64,000 nt of DNA from Candidatus Limnocylindrales bacterium (GTDB taxonomy: Bacteria; Desulfobacterota; Binatia; UBA1149; CAITLU01), in NCBI GenBank assembly GCA_035571835.1, contig DATNBU010000040.1, positions 1 to 64,000 on the forward strand, given 5' to 3'. The notes beneath the pieces were generated by a model that worked only from the letters and a program-made list of their open reading frames with translations, was not told where the DNA came from and made no database searches. Position numbers and translations under genes: made by a program. Below, in pieces: positions 46,229 through 55,663 of this stretch (its first letter is position 1; each line of letters starts with the position of its first letter).

Positions 46229-47119
46229 TCAAGGCAAGTGCCGAAGCTCGTGGTGCCGGGGCTGTGCAGGCACCGTGCGGCCGTGAGTGATCTGCGCTCG
46301 GGCCCGATATCCCTCCGATGCCGGCAGCAGTGCGAGTCGCATCAGCCGCACGGCGCTCTGCTCGCGATCGGCGGATTCGGGAATGGAGTCGATGCCGAAG
46401 ACTACTTCATCCGTGTCGAGCGTGCGGAAGGTTCCGAACAACCGGTCCCACACCGAGAAAATGGTGCCGTAATTCGTGTCGGTATACGGCAGCGCCTTGT
46501 GATGATGGACGCGATGCATGCCCGGAGAGACCCAGACCCGCGAAAGCAGGCTGTCCACGGCGCGCGGCAGATGAATGTCCGAGTGAATCCACTGCGCACT
46601 CCACAGGGCAACGGCCTGGTACGCGACGAGCACGCCCGGCGATACTCCGAGCACAATGACTCCGCCGAGCGTGAAGCCGGAGCGGATCACGGCTTCGACC
46701 GGGCTGTGACGCAGCGCCGTCGTCGAATCCACGTGCGGATCGGAGTGGTGAACGAGGTGGAACTTCCACAGCACCGGCACCGCGTGAACCATGCGGTGGT
46801 GGACGTAAGCCGCGACAAAATCCAGGAGCGCGATCGACAGCACGACATTCAGCCAGAGCGGCAGCTCGACCAGATTCAGGATTCCAAACTTCTCCCTGGT
46901 CACGGTGAAGCTGGCCCCGAGCGTAAGACCCGACACGCAAAGATTGATCACCAGGCTGCTGATCCAGAAGACCAGGTTGGTGCGGGCGTGAAGCACCCTT
47001 GCGTATCGCGACGCGCCGAATGCCGACTCGAGCATCCACAGCAAAGCGAAGCCGCCGACGATGAGGATCGCCCGATCCATCGTCGAAATGTGAGTGAAGT
47101 ATTCGATCACGGCGCTCAC
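46229..47119 (-). CDS. Fatty acid hydroxylase / sterol desaturase family membrane enzyme
   Basis: 296 residues. Four or more membrane helices and the three di-iron histidine boxes: HHRMVH, HLVHHSDPH and HRVHHH. The family hydroxylates or desaturates lipids. Bacterial members act on sterols, hopanoids or alkylglycerols; which applies is not evident. Confidence 0.9.
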   Translation of the reverse strand: MSAVIEYFTHISTMDRAILIVGGFALLWMLESAFGASRYARVLHARTNLVFWISSLVINLCVSGLTLGASFTVTREKFGILNLVELPLWLNVVLSIALLDFVAAYVHHRMVHAVPVLWKFHLVHHSDPHVDSTTALRHSPVEAVIRSGFTLGGVIVLGVSPGVLVAYQAVALWSAQWIHSDIHLPRAVDSLLSRVWVSPGMHRVHHHKALPYTDTNYGTIFSVWDRLFGTFRTLDTDEVVFGIDSIPESADREQSAVRLMRLALLPASEGYRARAQITHGRTVPAQPRHHELRHLP

Positions 47120-47165
47120 GACAGAATCTCCATTGCCGGCGGTCCGGACTGCATGGTGGAAAGCA

Positions 47166-47789
47166 TCACGATGCGGACTGGCGCCGGCGCGCAGGCCGGC
47201 TCTTCGGTGCGGCGCCAGTCATCGTGTCGATGAGCGTCTCGACGGCCCGCGCATAAGCGTGGACGTCGAGCGCAGGGTCCCAGACCTGCTGCAGGATCAG
47301 ACCCTGGAACAGCGACACGACCAGGCGTGCGGTCGCGGCCCCGTCGATGCCGGGAATGCGGCCGAGCAGGGCGGAGAGCGCAGCAAGAGGCTCATCGAGC
47401 CCTTCGTGAACCACACGCATGACGCGCGGGCTGCGAAGGGCCTCGCTCCATAACTGAACCGTTACGCGCCGCCACGCCTGTTCTGCCGGATCCGTCAGTC
47501 GCTGCAGGAATGCATGCACGAGATCGTGCAGCGCGTCGCCGACGTCTTCGCGGGCGGCTGCGTCGCGCAGCGCCGCCAGCTCCGCGGCGTGATGGCGCGT
47601 CGCAATGGCTGCGATCAGGTCTTCCTTGGTGGCGAAATAGCGATAGAGCGCGCCCGGCGACATCTCCGATTCGGCGACGATGTCCTGCATCGTCGTTCGG
47701 TGGAATCCCTCGCGCGCGAAGCAGCGCATCGACGCGGCCAGGATCTGCTCGCGCCTGCGGTCGAGATATTCGCGGCTTACGCGCGGCAT
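47166..47789 (-). CDS. TetR-family transcriptional regulator
   Basis: 207 residues from ATG 47787-47789. N-terminal HTH: RREQILAASMRCFAREGFHRTTMQDIVAESEMSPGALYRYFATKEDL. Its start overlaps the end of the upstream methyltransferase by 13 bp, so both are one operon, and an operator-like inverted repeat lies in front of it (48622-48648). The ligand-binding part has no named match. Confidence 0.88.
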   Translation of the reverse strand: MPRVSREYLDRRREQILAASMRCFAREGFHRTTMQDIVAESEMSPGALYRYFATKEDLIAAIATRHHAAELAALRDAAAREDVGDALHDLVHAFLQRLTDPAEQAWRRVTVQLWSEALRSPRVMRVVHEGLDEPLAALSALLGRIPGIDGAATARLVVSLFQGLILQQVWDPALDVHAYARAVETLIDTMTGAAPKSRPARRRQSAS

Positions 47790-48613
47790 GCGGCCGAGAC
47801 CACGTGGTAGTAGGCGGACACTGGCGGGCATCCTTGCGGGTAGTATTGCCGAGCCGCTTGCGACAGCGGCAGATCCTGCTCGAGCTCGAGCCCGCGCGCG
47901 TCGAGGTACTCGCGGAGTGCGGCCGGGTCGAGACCGAACGTGAACGGCTCGCTGAGCCGCGCCACGTGCGCAACCGACTCGCGCCCGCCCTGGAACGCGG
48001 CCGGGTTGTCCAGCACGGCGCGGTCCACATACGTGAACAGAAGACGCTGACCTGCGCTGGCGACGAAACGCAGCGTGGCGTCGACCGAGGTTTCATCGAG
48101 GTAGTTGGTCACGCCTTCCCAGATCCACAGCGTGCGCGCATCCCTGCGCAGCTTCGCCCGCCCGAGCGCATCGGCGAGCGAGTCGCTTCTGAAATCCAGC
48201 GGTACGTAGTGAACGTGCGGAGGAGCTTCGCCGACCATCCGCCGTTTCATCGCCTGGGTTGCAGGATGATCGACTTCGAAGACCTGCACGCGGTCGATCC
48301 CGGCAAGACGATACGCCCGCGTATCGAATCCCGCGCCGAGCAGCACGATCTGGTCGAGTCCGCTCGCCAGCGACGCCGTAACGGCATCGTCGATCCAGCG
48401 CGTGCGCACGCTGACGGCCGCTCGCGGCCCCGGCCAGCGCGCATCGATCGCGCGCGCCACGAGCGCGGCCGGGAGAAGCGAGGCCAGGCGATAGCGGCCG
48501 CTCAGGAACCGGCGGGCCAGCGGGTCTGTGAACAGCGGGTTTTTCAGGCGCTGCTCGAGCGCGCGGAAGAGCGCGTTGTGCTGGGCGGTCTGGCTGGGGC
48601 GATCGGCGTGCAT
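47777..48613 (-). CDS. Class I SAM-dependent methyltransferase (leucine carboxyl methyltransferase-like)
   Basis: 278 residues. PF04072-type motifs: FTDPLARRFL, SVRTRWIDDAV, IVLLGAGFDTRAYRL (SAM site), VFEVDHPATQAMKRR and WIWEGVTNYLDE. Actinobacterial and proteobacterial relatives methylate small acids; substrate unknown. First gene of the TetR-regulated unit; AGGA lies five bases before the ATG. Confidence 0.88.
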   Translation of the reverse strand: MHADRPSQTAQHNALFRALEQRLKNPLFTDPLARRFLSGRYRLASLLPAALVARAIDARWPGPRAAVSVRTRWIDDAVTASLASGLDQIVLLGAGFDTRAYRLAGIDRVQVFEVDHPATQAMKRRMVGEAPPHVHYVPLDFRSDSLADALGRAKLRRDARTLWIWEGVTNYLDETSVDATLRFVASAGQRLLFTYVDRAVLDNPAAFQGGRESVAHVARLSEPFTFGLDPAALREYLDARGLELEQDLPLSQAARQYYPQGCPPVSAYYHVVSAACRA

Positions 48614-48621
48614 CGGTTCCT

Positions 48622-48648
48622 AAAAAGAACGGACGTTCGCTTTATATA
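48622..48648 (-). promoter_or_regulatory. Promoter and TetR-type operator for the methyltransferase-tetR unit
   Basis: On the minus strand TATATAAA (48641-48648) is a good -10-like box. Just downstream is GAACG-GA-CGTTC (48627-48638), a short perfect inverted repeat flanked by A/T runs. The start codon is at 48613. Position between -10 and start suits repression. Confidence 0.55.
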
Positions 48649-48775
48649 GATCGGGAGGCCGGCTGTCCAGAACGAATCCCGATTTTTTTCGGCCCCTCGC
48701 GGATCGTGGAGGCGGCCTGCTGGCCGGGCGCGACCTTCGATCCCGCTCCGATCCCTATTAAGGTACGACGCTCTC

Positions 48776-50149
48776 ATGACGACACACCTCTCCGCCCTCG
48801 CGGAGCTGATCGGCGCGCCCAACGTCCTTACCGGCGATGCCATCAGCGACGATTACAGCCACGACGAAGCGCTCGCACCGCCTCACCAGATGCCGCTTGC
48901 GGTCGCGCGTCCGGCAAACACCGACGACGTCGTCAAGATCGTCCACTGGGCGAGTGAGCACCGGGTTCCGCTGACACCGCGTGGTGCCGGGACCGGCCTG
49001 TCCGGCGCATGCATTCCGCGCGCGAACGGAGTGGTCGTCAGCTTCGAACGCATGAAGCGCATCGTCGAGATCGATACGCAGAATCACATGGCGGTCGTCG
49101 AGCCGGGCGTGACGCTGGAAGAGATCAACGCGGCGGCCGCGGAGCACAGTCTCGTCTACCCGGTTTTTCCCGGTGAGCTCAGCGCCAGCCTCGGCGGCAA
49201 CGTGGCGACCAACGCCGGCGGCATGCGCGCAGTGAAATACGGCGTGACCCGTCATCACGTCGTCGGGCTGGAGGCAGTGCTCGCGACGGGCGAAGTGATC
49301 CGCAGCGGCGGCAAGCTCGTCAAGACTGCGACCGGGTACGACCTGACGCAGCTGATCATCGGCTCGGAAGGGACGCTCGCGGTGATCACCGAGGTCACGC
49401 TCAAGCTCGTCCCGCTGCTGAAGCACAGCGCGACGCTGCTGGCTCCGTTCGAGACGCTGAGCGACGCCGTCGGATCGATTCCGTCGCTGCTGGAGAGCGG
49501 CGCCGCGCCGTTGCTGGTCGAATATCTCGACCAGATGACGATGATGGCCATCACGATGCAGAGCGGTGTCTCGCTCGGGATCCGGGAGGACATGCAGCAG
49601 AAGACCCAGGCCTATCTGCTCGTCGTGATCGAGGGCCGCACGCAGCAGCGCGTGGACGAAGACGTCGAGCTTGCCGGCGGCGTGCTTGCCGAGCGCGGCG
49701 CGATGGACGTTTTCGTGCTGCCGGGAAGCTCCGGGTCACAACTGGTGGAAGCGCGCGAGCAGAGCTTCTGGGCTGCCAAGCGCGCCGGCGCAAGCGACGT
49801 GATCGACATCGTCGTGCCGCGCGCGTCGCTGCCCGAATACATGCAGAGCGTACGCGAGATTGCGATGAGCCACGGCACGATGATTCCCGGCTGCGGCCAC
49901 GCCGGCGACGGCAACGTGCACCTGGCGGTGTTCGAGCAGGACCACGACAAGCGTCACGCGCTGATGCACGAGCTCTTCGATGCGGGCCGCAAGGTCGGCG
50001 GCGTGATCAGCGGCGAGCACGGCATCGGGATCGAGAAGAAACAGCACTTCATGGAGCTCGAGGATCCGGTCAAGCTCGAGCTCCTGCGCCGCATCAAGCA
50101 GGCATTCGACCCGGCGAACATCCTCAACCCGGGCGCGATCTTCGACTGA
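48776..50149 (+). CDS. FAD-linked oxidase (GlcD / D-lactate dehydrogenase-like)
   Basis: 457 residues. FAD_binding_4 domain with RGAGTGLSGACIPRANGVVVSF, NVATNAGGMRAVKYG and IGSEGTLAVITEVTLKL; C-terminal FAD oxidase part with GCGHAGDGNVH, SGEHGIGIEKKQ and FDPANILNPG. Oxidises a 2-hydroxy acid such as glycolate or D-lactate. No GlcE/GlcF partner is next to it. Confidence 0.92.
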   Translation: MTTHLSALAELIGAPNVLTGDAISDDYSHDEALAPPHQMPLAVARPANTDDVVKIVHWASEHRVPLTPRGAGTGLSGACIPRANGVVVSFERMKRIVEIDTQNHMAVVEPGVTLEEINAAAAEHSLVYPVFPGELSASLGGNVATNAGGMRAVKYGVTRHHVVGLEAVLATGEVIRSGGKLVKTATGYDLTQLIIGSEGTLAVITEVTLKLVPLLKHSATLLAPFETLSDAVGSIPSLLESGAAPLLVEYLDQMTMMAITMQSGVSLGIREDMQQKTQAYLLVVIEGRTQQRVDEDVELAGGVLAERGAMDVFVLPGSSGSQLVEAREQSFWAAKRAGASDVIDIVVPRASLPEYMQSVREIAMSHGTMIPGCGHAGDGNVHLAVFEQDHDKRHALMHELFDAGRKVGGVISGEHGIGIEKKQHFMELEDPVKLELLRRIKQAFDPANILNPGAIFD

Positions 50150-50186
50150 TTGAGCTTAACGTCCCCGCCCGGTCGGATGGACATCG

Positions 50187-50765
50187 ATGCCCCGAATTGC
50201 CCGCCGCTCGCTTCCCATCAACACGGTCGACCTCGCGCGCTACCTCATCGGCAAGCAGCTCGTCCACGCAATCGCGGCCGGACGGATCGCAGGCCGAATC
50301 GTCGAAACCGAAGCGTATCCACCGGGAGACCCTACCGGTTACGCACGCCCCGGACTGACGGCCAATAACGCGCCGTTGTTCGCTGTGCGCGGGACGGCCT
50401 ACGTGCGCATGGTCTACGGCGCATGCCTCACGCTGAACATTGCCGCGGAAACGACCGGTGTCGGCGCGGCGGTACTCATTCGCGCGCTCGAGCCGTGCGA
50501 AGGCGTCGAGCTCATGCAGCGCAATCGCCCGGCGTCACGGCTGCGCGACCTGGCGCGCGGTCCCGGCCGCGTATGCGCGGCGCTCGGAATCGAACGCGTG
50601 CTGTCGGGCGTCGATCTGTGCGGCAATGGCGCGCTGTGGCTCGAGCGCAGCCGCGGCCCGGAGCCGGTCATCCAGGTCGCCACGCGCATCGGACTGTCGC
50701 GCGACCAGCATCGCCGGCTGCGCTTTGTCGAACGCGGCAGCTCGTTCGTCAGCGTTGCTCCATAG
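50187..50765 (+). CDS. DNA-3-methyladenine glycosylase (AAG/MPG type)
   Basis: 192 residues. RIAGRIVETEAYPPGDP holds the catalytic Glu of the family, followed by NNAPLFAVRGTAYVRMVYGACLTLNIAAE, AAVLIRALEP and GPGRVCAALGIE. It removes alkylated purines. The usual AYVYxxYG is AYVRMVYG here, a small change next to the substrate pocket. Confidence 0.9.
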   Translation: MPRIARRSLPINTVDLARYLIGKQLVHAIAAGRIAGRIVETEAYPPGDPTGYARPGLTANNAPLFAVRGTAYVRMVYGACLTLNIAAETTGVGAAVLIRALEPCEGVELMQRNRPASRLRDLARGPGRVCAALGIERVLSGVDLCGNGALWLERSRGPEPVIQVATRIGLSRDQHRRLRFVERGSSFVSVAP

Positions 50766-50875
50766 GCACTCGCCCGGCGAGATTGTGACTCGCCATCGGG
50801 CGAGCGTGCATTGGCCGGTTGTTGACGCGGCGGCGATATTCGTGGCAGTTCCGGCGTCGAGCAAGCCGTCCGTCG

Positions 50876-52507
50876 ATGGAAATCCAGGCAGCATCGCCGC
50901 CTCGGCCGAACTTTTCCGAGCTCGTCCGTTCCGGTTGCGAGGACTACGTCCTCAAAGGCATCGGGCTGCCGGCTGCGGCCTACATCTTTCACGCCGTCAA
51001 GCTCGTGCTCTACGTCGCCGCGTGGATGTATTTCTGCAGCTTCACGCCGGGCCTCGGCTCGCCGTCGAAGATCGGCTCGTGGTGGACCGAGGGCATCGCG
51101 TTCCAGAAAGCATTTCTCTGGGCATGCCTGGTCGAGGTGCTCGGGTTCGGCTGCATGAGCGGGCCGCTCGGCTTCCGCGTAATGCCGCCGTTTACGGCGT
51201 TCCTTCATTTCCTCAGGCCGGGAACGATCAAGCTGGCGCCGTTTCCGAATCTTCCCGTCTTCGGTGGGCTGACTCGCACATGGCTCGACGTGGCGCTGTA
51301 TGCCGCCTTCGTGCTGTCGCTGCTGCGTGCGCTCGTCGCACCGGCGATCGATGCGTCCGTCCTCGTGCCGATCGTCGTGCTGCTGCCGCTCTGCGGGCTC
51401 GGCGACAAGACCGTGCTGCTCGCGGCGCGCTTCGAGCACCACTTCGCGATGATCGTCTGCTTTACGTTCGCCGGTAACTGGATCGCCGCCTGCAAGGCGG
51501 TGCAGCTCGCGGTCTGGTTCTGGGCCGGCGTGTCGAAGCTGACGGTCGCGTTCGGCTACGTGGTGCCGATCATGACGGTCAACAATCCGCTGCTGCGAAG
51601 CCCTGCGCTTCGCCGCCGCATGTTCGTGTCGTATCCGGACGACCTTACGCCGTCGCTGCTCGGCAAGGCGATGGCCCACATGGGCACGTTCCTCGAGTTC
51701 GGCGCGCCGCTCACGCTTCTGTTCGTGACCGGACCGGGGCCGCTCCAGGTCGTCGGCATCTGCCTCGCCGTGATGCTGCACGGATTCATCCTGAGCAACG
51801 TGCCGGCGGGAGCCGTGTTCGAATGGAACCTGGTGAGCCTGTTCGCCGCGTTCTTCCTGTTCGTCGGGCATCCGACGGTTTCGATCCTCGACATCGGCTC
51901 TGCGCCGCTTGCGCTCTATCTGTTCGTGATGCTCGTCGTGGTGCCGCTGGTCGGCAATTTCTTCCCGGCGAAGGTCTCGTTCCTGCTGGCGATGCGCTAC
52001 TACGCCGGCAACTGGGCCTGGAGCGCGTGGATGTTTCGCGGCGAGAGCCACCGCAAGCTCGACCGCATCCGGCGCGTCGCACCGCTGCTGCGCGAGCAGC
52101 TCGAGCGCTACTCGCCGGCCGACGTCGACGGAATGGATTCCAGAGGCACCGCGTTCCGGTCGCTGCACCTGCAGGGCAGGGCGCTCGGCCTGCTGCTGCC
52201 GCGCACCATCGACGGAAAGCCGTTCCGCGACTACCACTACTACGACGGCGAGATCATCGCGGCGTCAGTGCTCGGCTGGAACTTCGGCGAAGGCCACCTT
52301 TGCGACGAGCAGCTTCTGGCCGGCGTGCAGGCGCAGTGCGACTACGAAGAGGGCGAGCTGCGCGCGCTGATGGTCGAGTCGCAGCCGCTGTTCGGCTCGA
52401 CGCTGCACTGGCGGATCTTCGACGCGAAGCGAGGCCTGCTCGACCAGGGATACGTCGAGCTGGCGGAGCTCAAGCGGCGCGCGCCGTGGGATTACGGTTC
52501 GGTGTGA
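50876..52507 (+). CDS. DUF3556 multi-pass membrane protein
   Basis: 543 residues from ATG 50876. About eight hydrophobic segments, with family blocks GSWWTEGIAFQKAFLW, LRPGTIKLAPFPNLP, GLGDKTVLLAARFEHH, NNPLLRSPALRRRMF, YPDDLTPSLLGK and EFGAPLTLLF, matching mycobacterial DUF3556 proteins; the C-terminal 150 residues are soluble. Function unknown. Confidence 0.8.
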   Translation: MEIQAASPPRPNFSELVRSGCEDYVLKGIGLPAAAYIFHAVKLVLYVAAWMYFCSFTPGLGSPSKIGSWWTEGIAFQKAFLWACLVEVLGFGCMSGPLGFRVMPPFTAFLHFLRPGTIKLAPFPNLPVFGGLTRTWLDVALYAAFVLSLLRALVAPAIDASVLVPIVVLLPLCGLGDKTVLLAARFEHHFAMIVCFTFAGNWIAACKAVQLAVWFWAGVSKLTVAFGYVVPIMTVNNPLLRSPALRRRMFVSYPDDLTPSLLGKAMAHMGTFLEFGAPLTLLFVTGPGPLQVVGICLAVMLHGFILSNVPAGAVFEWNLVSLFAAFFLFVGHPTVSILDIGSAPLALYLFVMLVVVPLVGNFFPAKVSFLLAMRYYAGNWAWSAWMFRGESHRKLDRIRRVAPLLREQLERYSPADVDGMDSRGTAFRSLHLQGRALGLLLPRTIDGKPFRDYHYYDGEIIAASVLGWNFGEGHLCDEQLLAGVQAQCDYEEGELRALMVESQPLFGSTLHWRIFDAKRGLLDQGYVELAELKRRAPWDYGSV

Positions 52508-52529
52508 GCAAACCGCCAGTCGGATCCCG

Positions 52530-53174
52530 CTACTGTCCCGGCAGAAGTCCCATGATCGCGAGCGGCAATCCGTTGGCACAATCCGCGTCGTTCAGCCGGG
52601 CACTGAGATCTTCAGGCGAGTTGGTGCCGGGACAGTCGGCCGGGACGTCGGGTGGCGTGAACAGGATGACGCTCATGACGTTGATCGGCGAGTCGCCCGT
52701 GATGACATTGCCAAGGTCCACGTCCACCTTGCCCTTGCCGCCCTTGAAATCGATCTTCATGACCGGAACGGCGTAGACGTCGTAGCCGACGAAGATGGCG
52801 ACGACGAGATAGTCGTCTGCCGAACCGAGGACGCCGTCGGTCGTCAGCAACTGCCCGTCGGCGCCGGTGACACCCGTAAGCGAGGCCTTGAAGCGGCCAT
52901 TGCCGGAGATCTGGACTTTGGATTTCGGAGAGACCGTGCCGCGGATGCAGTCGGCATTGGTGTCGCAATGCTCGAGTGATCCGGCGCCGCAGATGTTGCA
53001 GTCGGAGTTCGTCGAGCAGGAGGCGCCTCCCTCCAGGCAGTTCCCCGACTGACACGGATTGGCAGTGTCGCAACTGAACGCTGCCGAGACGAGCGAGCCC
53101 TTGATGCTGGTCCCACCGGCCCAGGCCGGAGATGCGAACAGTGCTGCAAGCGCAGCGGCGAGGATGATCTTCAT
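52530..53174 (-). CDS. Secreted Cys-containing protein of unknown function
   Basis: 214 residues from ATG 53172-53174. Signal peptide ends near SPAWA. A Cys-rich middle (CDTANPCQSGNCLEGGASCS, CNICGAGSLEHC, CDTNADC) resembles Myxococcota-type surface cysteine knots; the rest is beta-rich (SGNGRFKASLTGV, VVAIFVGYDVYAV). Transcribed away from the sulfatase with a shared motif between. Confidence 0.7.
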   Translation of the reverse strand: MKIILAAALAALFASPAWAGGTSIKGSLVSAAFSCDTANPCQSGNCLEGGASCSTNSDCNICGAGSLEHCDTNADCIRGTVSPKSKVQISGNGRFKASLTGVTGADGQLLTTDGVLGSADDYLVVAIFVGYDVYAVPVMKIDFKGGKGKVDVDLGNVITGDSPINVMSVILFTPPDVPADCPGTNSPEDLSARLNDADCANGLPLAIMGLLPGQ

Positions 53175-53259
53175 GGCTTGTATTCCCTCCGTGGATTCCG
53201 GGACCGTAGAAGCGGCCCGGATCGTGGGGTGAACGTAGCCGGGAAGTGCCGTCCGAATC

Positions 53260-53353
53260 TCCCAACACTTTCCCAATTCGCCGCGCGTTCTCCGGAAACC
53301 GGCGCCAATATCGCCGGCGCTGCGGCGAGGCAGGAATTGGGAAAGTTCTGGGA
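53260..53353. promoter_or_regulatory. Pair of inverted 20-nt motifs between divergent genes
   Basis: TCCCAACACTTTCCCAATTC at 53260-53279 and its near-perfect reverse complement at 53334-53353 (18 of 20 match). Each copy faces the gene on its side: one toward the secreted protein, one toward the sulfatase. A regulator-binding or promoter motif fits this placement. Confidence 0.6.
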
Positions 53354-53407
53354 TACCCGGAAGGCCTCGTCGGTCTAGCCTCTGTCCAGTTCGAGGAGGA
53401 GGCACCC

Positions 53408-55570
53408 ATGAAACTCTGGCATCCGTCCGCATCTGTCGGTCTTGCGCTCGCGATGGCGATCACGCCGGCCCACGCGGAAAAGAAGGCGCCGGCAACGCCG
53501 CACACGCCGAACATCCTGCTCATCGTCATGGACGACGTCGGGATCGACCAGATGAAGACCTTCGGTTACGGCGGCGATTCGCCTCCGGCCACGCCGAACA
53601 TCGAGAACATCGCCGATGCCGGCATTCGCTTCCGCAATGCGTGGGCGATGCCGGCCTGCACGACGAGCCGCGCCGTCATGTACGACGCCCGCTTTCCGTT
53701 CCGCACCAACGTGCTCGGCGCGCTCGGACCGGACGACCTCGCGAACTCGATGGTCTCTCCGTACGAGGTCACGACACCGAAGCTGCTCGCGACGCGCGGC
53801 TATGACAGCGCACTGTTCGGCAAGAGCCACACGACACTTCAAGGCCACGATCCCGCCGGCCTTGCCGGTCCGCACGTGCTCGGCTGGAACTACTTCGCCG
53901 GCTGGCTCGATGAGACCGGCGACCCGGCTTCGATCGACGTCACGGCCGGCGGCGTCGCTTCACCCGGCAAGATTTATCCGTGCGGCTACGTGCCGAGCTC
54001 GAAAGTCGGCGGCGCCGACAGCGGCGCATGCTACATGGCCGACGGCTCGTGCAGCGAGCTCACGACCGAGGGCGGCGTGCCTCCCGGAAGGATCTGCCGC
54101 GACCGCGGCGGCATCCTCGATCCGGACAAGAGCTGCGCAGTGCCCATGCCGGCCTACGTCGACTTCAGCCTGCTGAGCGGGCACTACGTTTCGCCAGTCA
54201 CGTACAACCAGCCCGATGGTCGAGTCGACGACATCCCGTCGACCGATCCGCGCGCGCGCCAGTTCCGAGCCGACTTCGTCGTCGACGAGGCGGTGCGGTG
54301 GATCAACTCGCGACCGAAGAACAAGCCGTGGATTGCGTCGGTCAACTTTGCGTCCGATCACACGCCGCTGATGCAGCCGCCTTACGATGCACCGGTGGAA
54401 GGAAACGCCGCGAGCAGCGACATGAACTGCCTCGCGCCGCAGGCGCAGCAGCCACTGTCGGACATGCTGATCGAATCGATGGACGGCGAGATCGGACGCC
54501 TGCTTGTCGACACCGGCCTCGCGCGTCGCGACAAGAACGGCGGGCTCGTCTACCAGCCGCACGCAACCGACACGATGGTGATCATTCTCGGCGACAACGG
54601 AAGCCTTGGCGCAACCGTCAAGACTCCGTTCAACGTCGTGCGGTCGAAGGGCACCGCGTACCAGACCGGCGTCTGGGTTCCACTGATCGTCTCCGGCCCG
54701 CTGATGCGAGGGCCGGCGCGCAGCAACTCGCACATGATCAACGTGGCCGATCTCTATTCCCTGTTCGGCGAGATCGCCGGAATCGACGACGTGCAGGCGG
54801 AAGTGCCCCGGCCGCTCGATTCGGAGCGGATGCTTCCTTACATCATCAACCCGAAGCAGAAGGCGATCCGCAAGTTCAACTTCACGCAGGTCGGCGTGAA
54901 TCTTCAGGCCAACGGCTCGATCAACGGCCCGTGCACGATTTCCGGCACATGCACGCAGATTCCCGTCACCAAAGGCGTGTGCGAAGACAACGGCGGCATC
55001 TGGTGGGGCAAGGGGCACGATCCGTCGATCACGCACAATCCGGATCCGGACGGGTTCAAGCTGTGCTGCGAGGTCAACAAGTTCGTAATCGACCAGGGCT
55101 GCGATCCGCAGGCGCCCGGCTGTCCGTACGGAATCACGCCGCTGGTCTCGATCGGAATCCGCGACAAGCATTTCAAGATCGTCAAGAATTCCGTGACGAG
55201 CTACGTCTCGCAGGAAGAACCGTGCCGCGACGACACCCAGACCGAGTTCTACACGATCGATGAAGCCGCACCGGCGCCCGATCTCGACGATCCTGGCGAC
55301 GATCTTCTGACCGGCGTTCTGACGCCGCGCCAGCAGGCGAGCTACGATGCGCTCTCCGCGAAGCTGACCGAGCTGCTGGCGTCCGAGCCGGCCTGTCCGG
55401 GCGACGGCAACATCGATTACGTCGTCGACCAGGACGATCTCGACGGCTGGAGCCAGTACAGCCAGGCAGGTCAGTCGAGCGTCTTCGATTTCACGCTCGA
55501 CGGGCTGACGGACGGTGACGACCAGGCCGTCATCCAGGCAAATCTCGGAACCGATTGCCGGTTGCCGTAG
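53408..55570 (+). CDS. Secreted sulfatase-family protein with dockerin-like tail
   Basis: 720 residues from ATG 53408, six bases after GGAGGAGG. Signal peptide (ITPAHA), NILLIVMDDVGIDQMK metal site, and CTTSRAVMYDARFPFRTN at the formylglycine position (usual core CxPSR; here Thr replaces Pro). IILGDNGSLG and HMINVADLYSLFGEIAGI follow. Several Cys-rich inserts (YPCGYVPSS, GGVCEDNGGIWWGKG) are atypical. The end (GDGNIDYVVDQDDLDGW...DGLTDGDDQAVIQANLG) resembles two dockerin EF loops. Family clear, substrate unknown. Confidence 0.82.
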   Translation: MKLWHPSASVGLALAMAITPAHAEKKAPATPHTPNILLIVMDDVGIDQMKTFGYGGDSPPATPNIENIADAGIRFRNAWAMPACTTSRAVMYDARFPFRTNVLGALGPDDLANSMVSPYEVTTPKLLATRGYDSALFGKSHTTLQGHDPAGLAGPHVLGWNYFAGWLDETGDPASIDVTAGGVASPGKIYPCGYVPSSKVGGADSGACYMADGSCSELTTEGGVPPGRICRDRGGILDPDKSCAVPMPAYVDFSLLSGHYVSPVTYNQPDGRVDDIPSTDPRARQFRADFVVDEAVRWINSRPKNKPWIASVNFASDHTPLMQPPYDAPVEGNAASSDMNCLAPQAQQPLSDMLIESMDGEIGRLLVDTGLARRDKNGGLVYQPHATDTMVIILGDNGSLGATVKTPFNVVRSKGTAYQTGVWVPLIVSGPLMRGPARSNSHMINVADLYSLFGEIAGIDDVQAEVPRPLDSERMLPYIINPKQKAIRKFNFTQVGVNLQANGSINGPCTISGTCTQIPVTKGVCEDNGGIWWGKGHDPSITHNPDPDGFKLCCEVNKFVIDQGCDPQAPGCPYGITPLVSIGIRDKHFKIVKNSVTSYVSQEEPCRDDTQTEFYTIDEAAPAPDLDDPGDDLLTGVLTPRQQASYDALSAKLTELLASEPACPGDGNIDYVVDQDDLDGWSQYSQAGQSSVFDFTLDGLTDGDDQAVIQANLGTDCRLP

Positions 55571-55663
55571 CGATGTTCGCGCCGAAGCGGTCGCGGCGGA
55601 GCCGGGGCAGCAACGCCCGCACGTTGCCTGGCCTTGTGGCGGGTGCGATACGCTACGGCTCGC

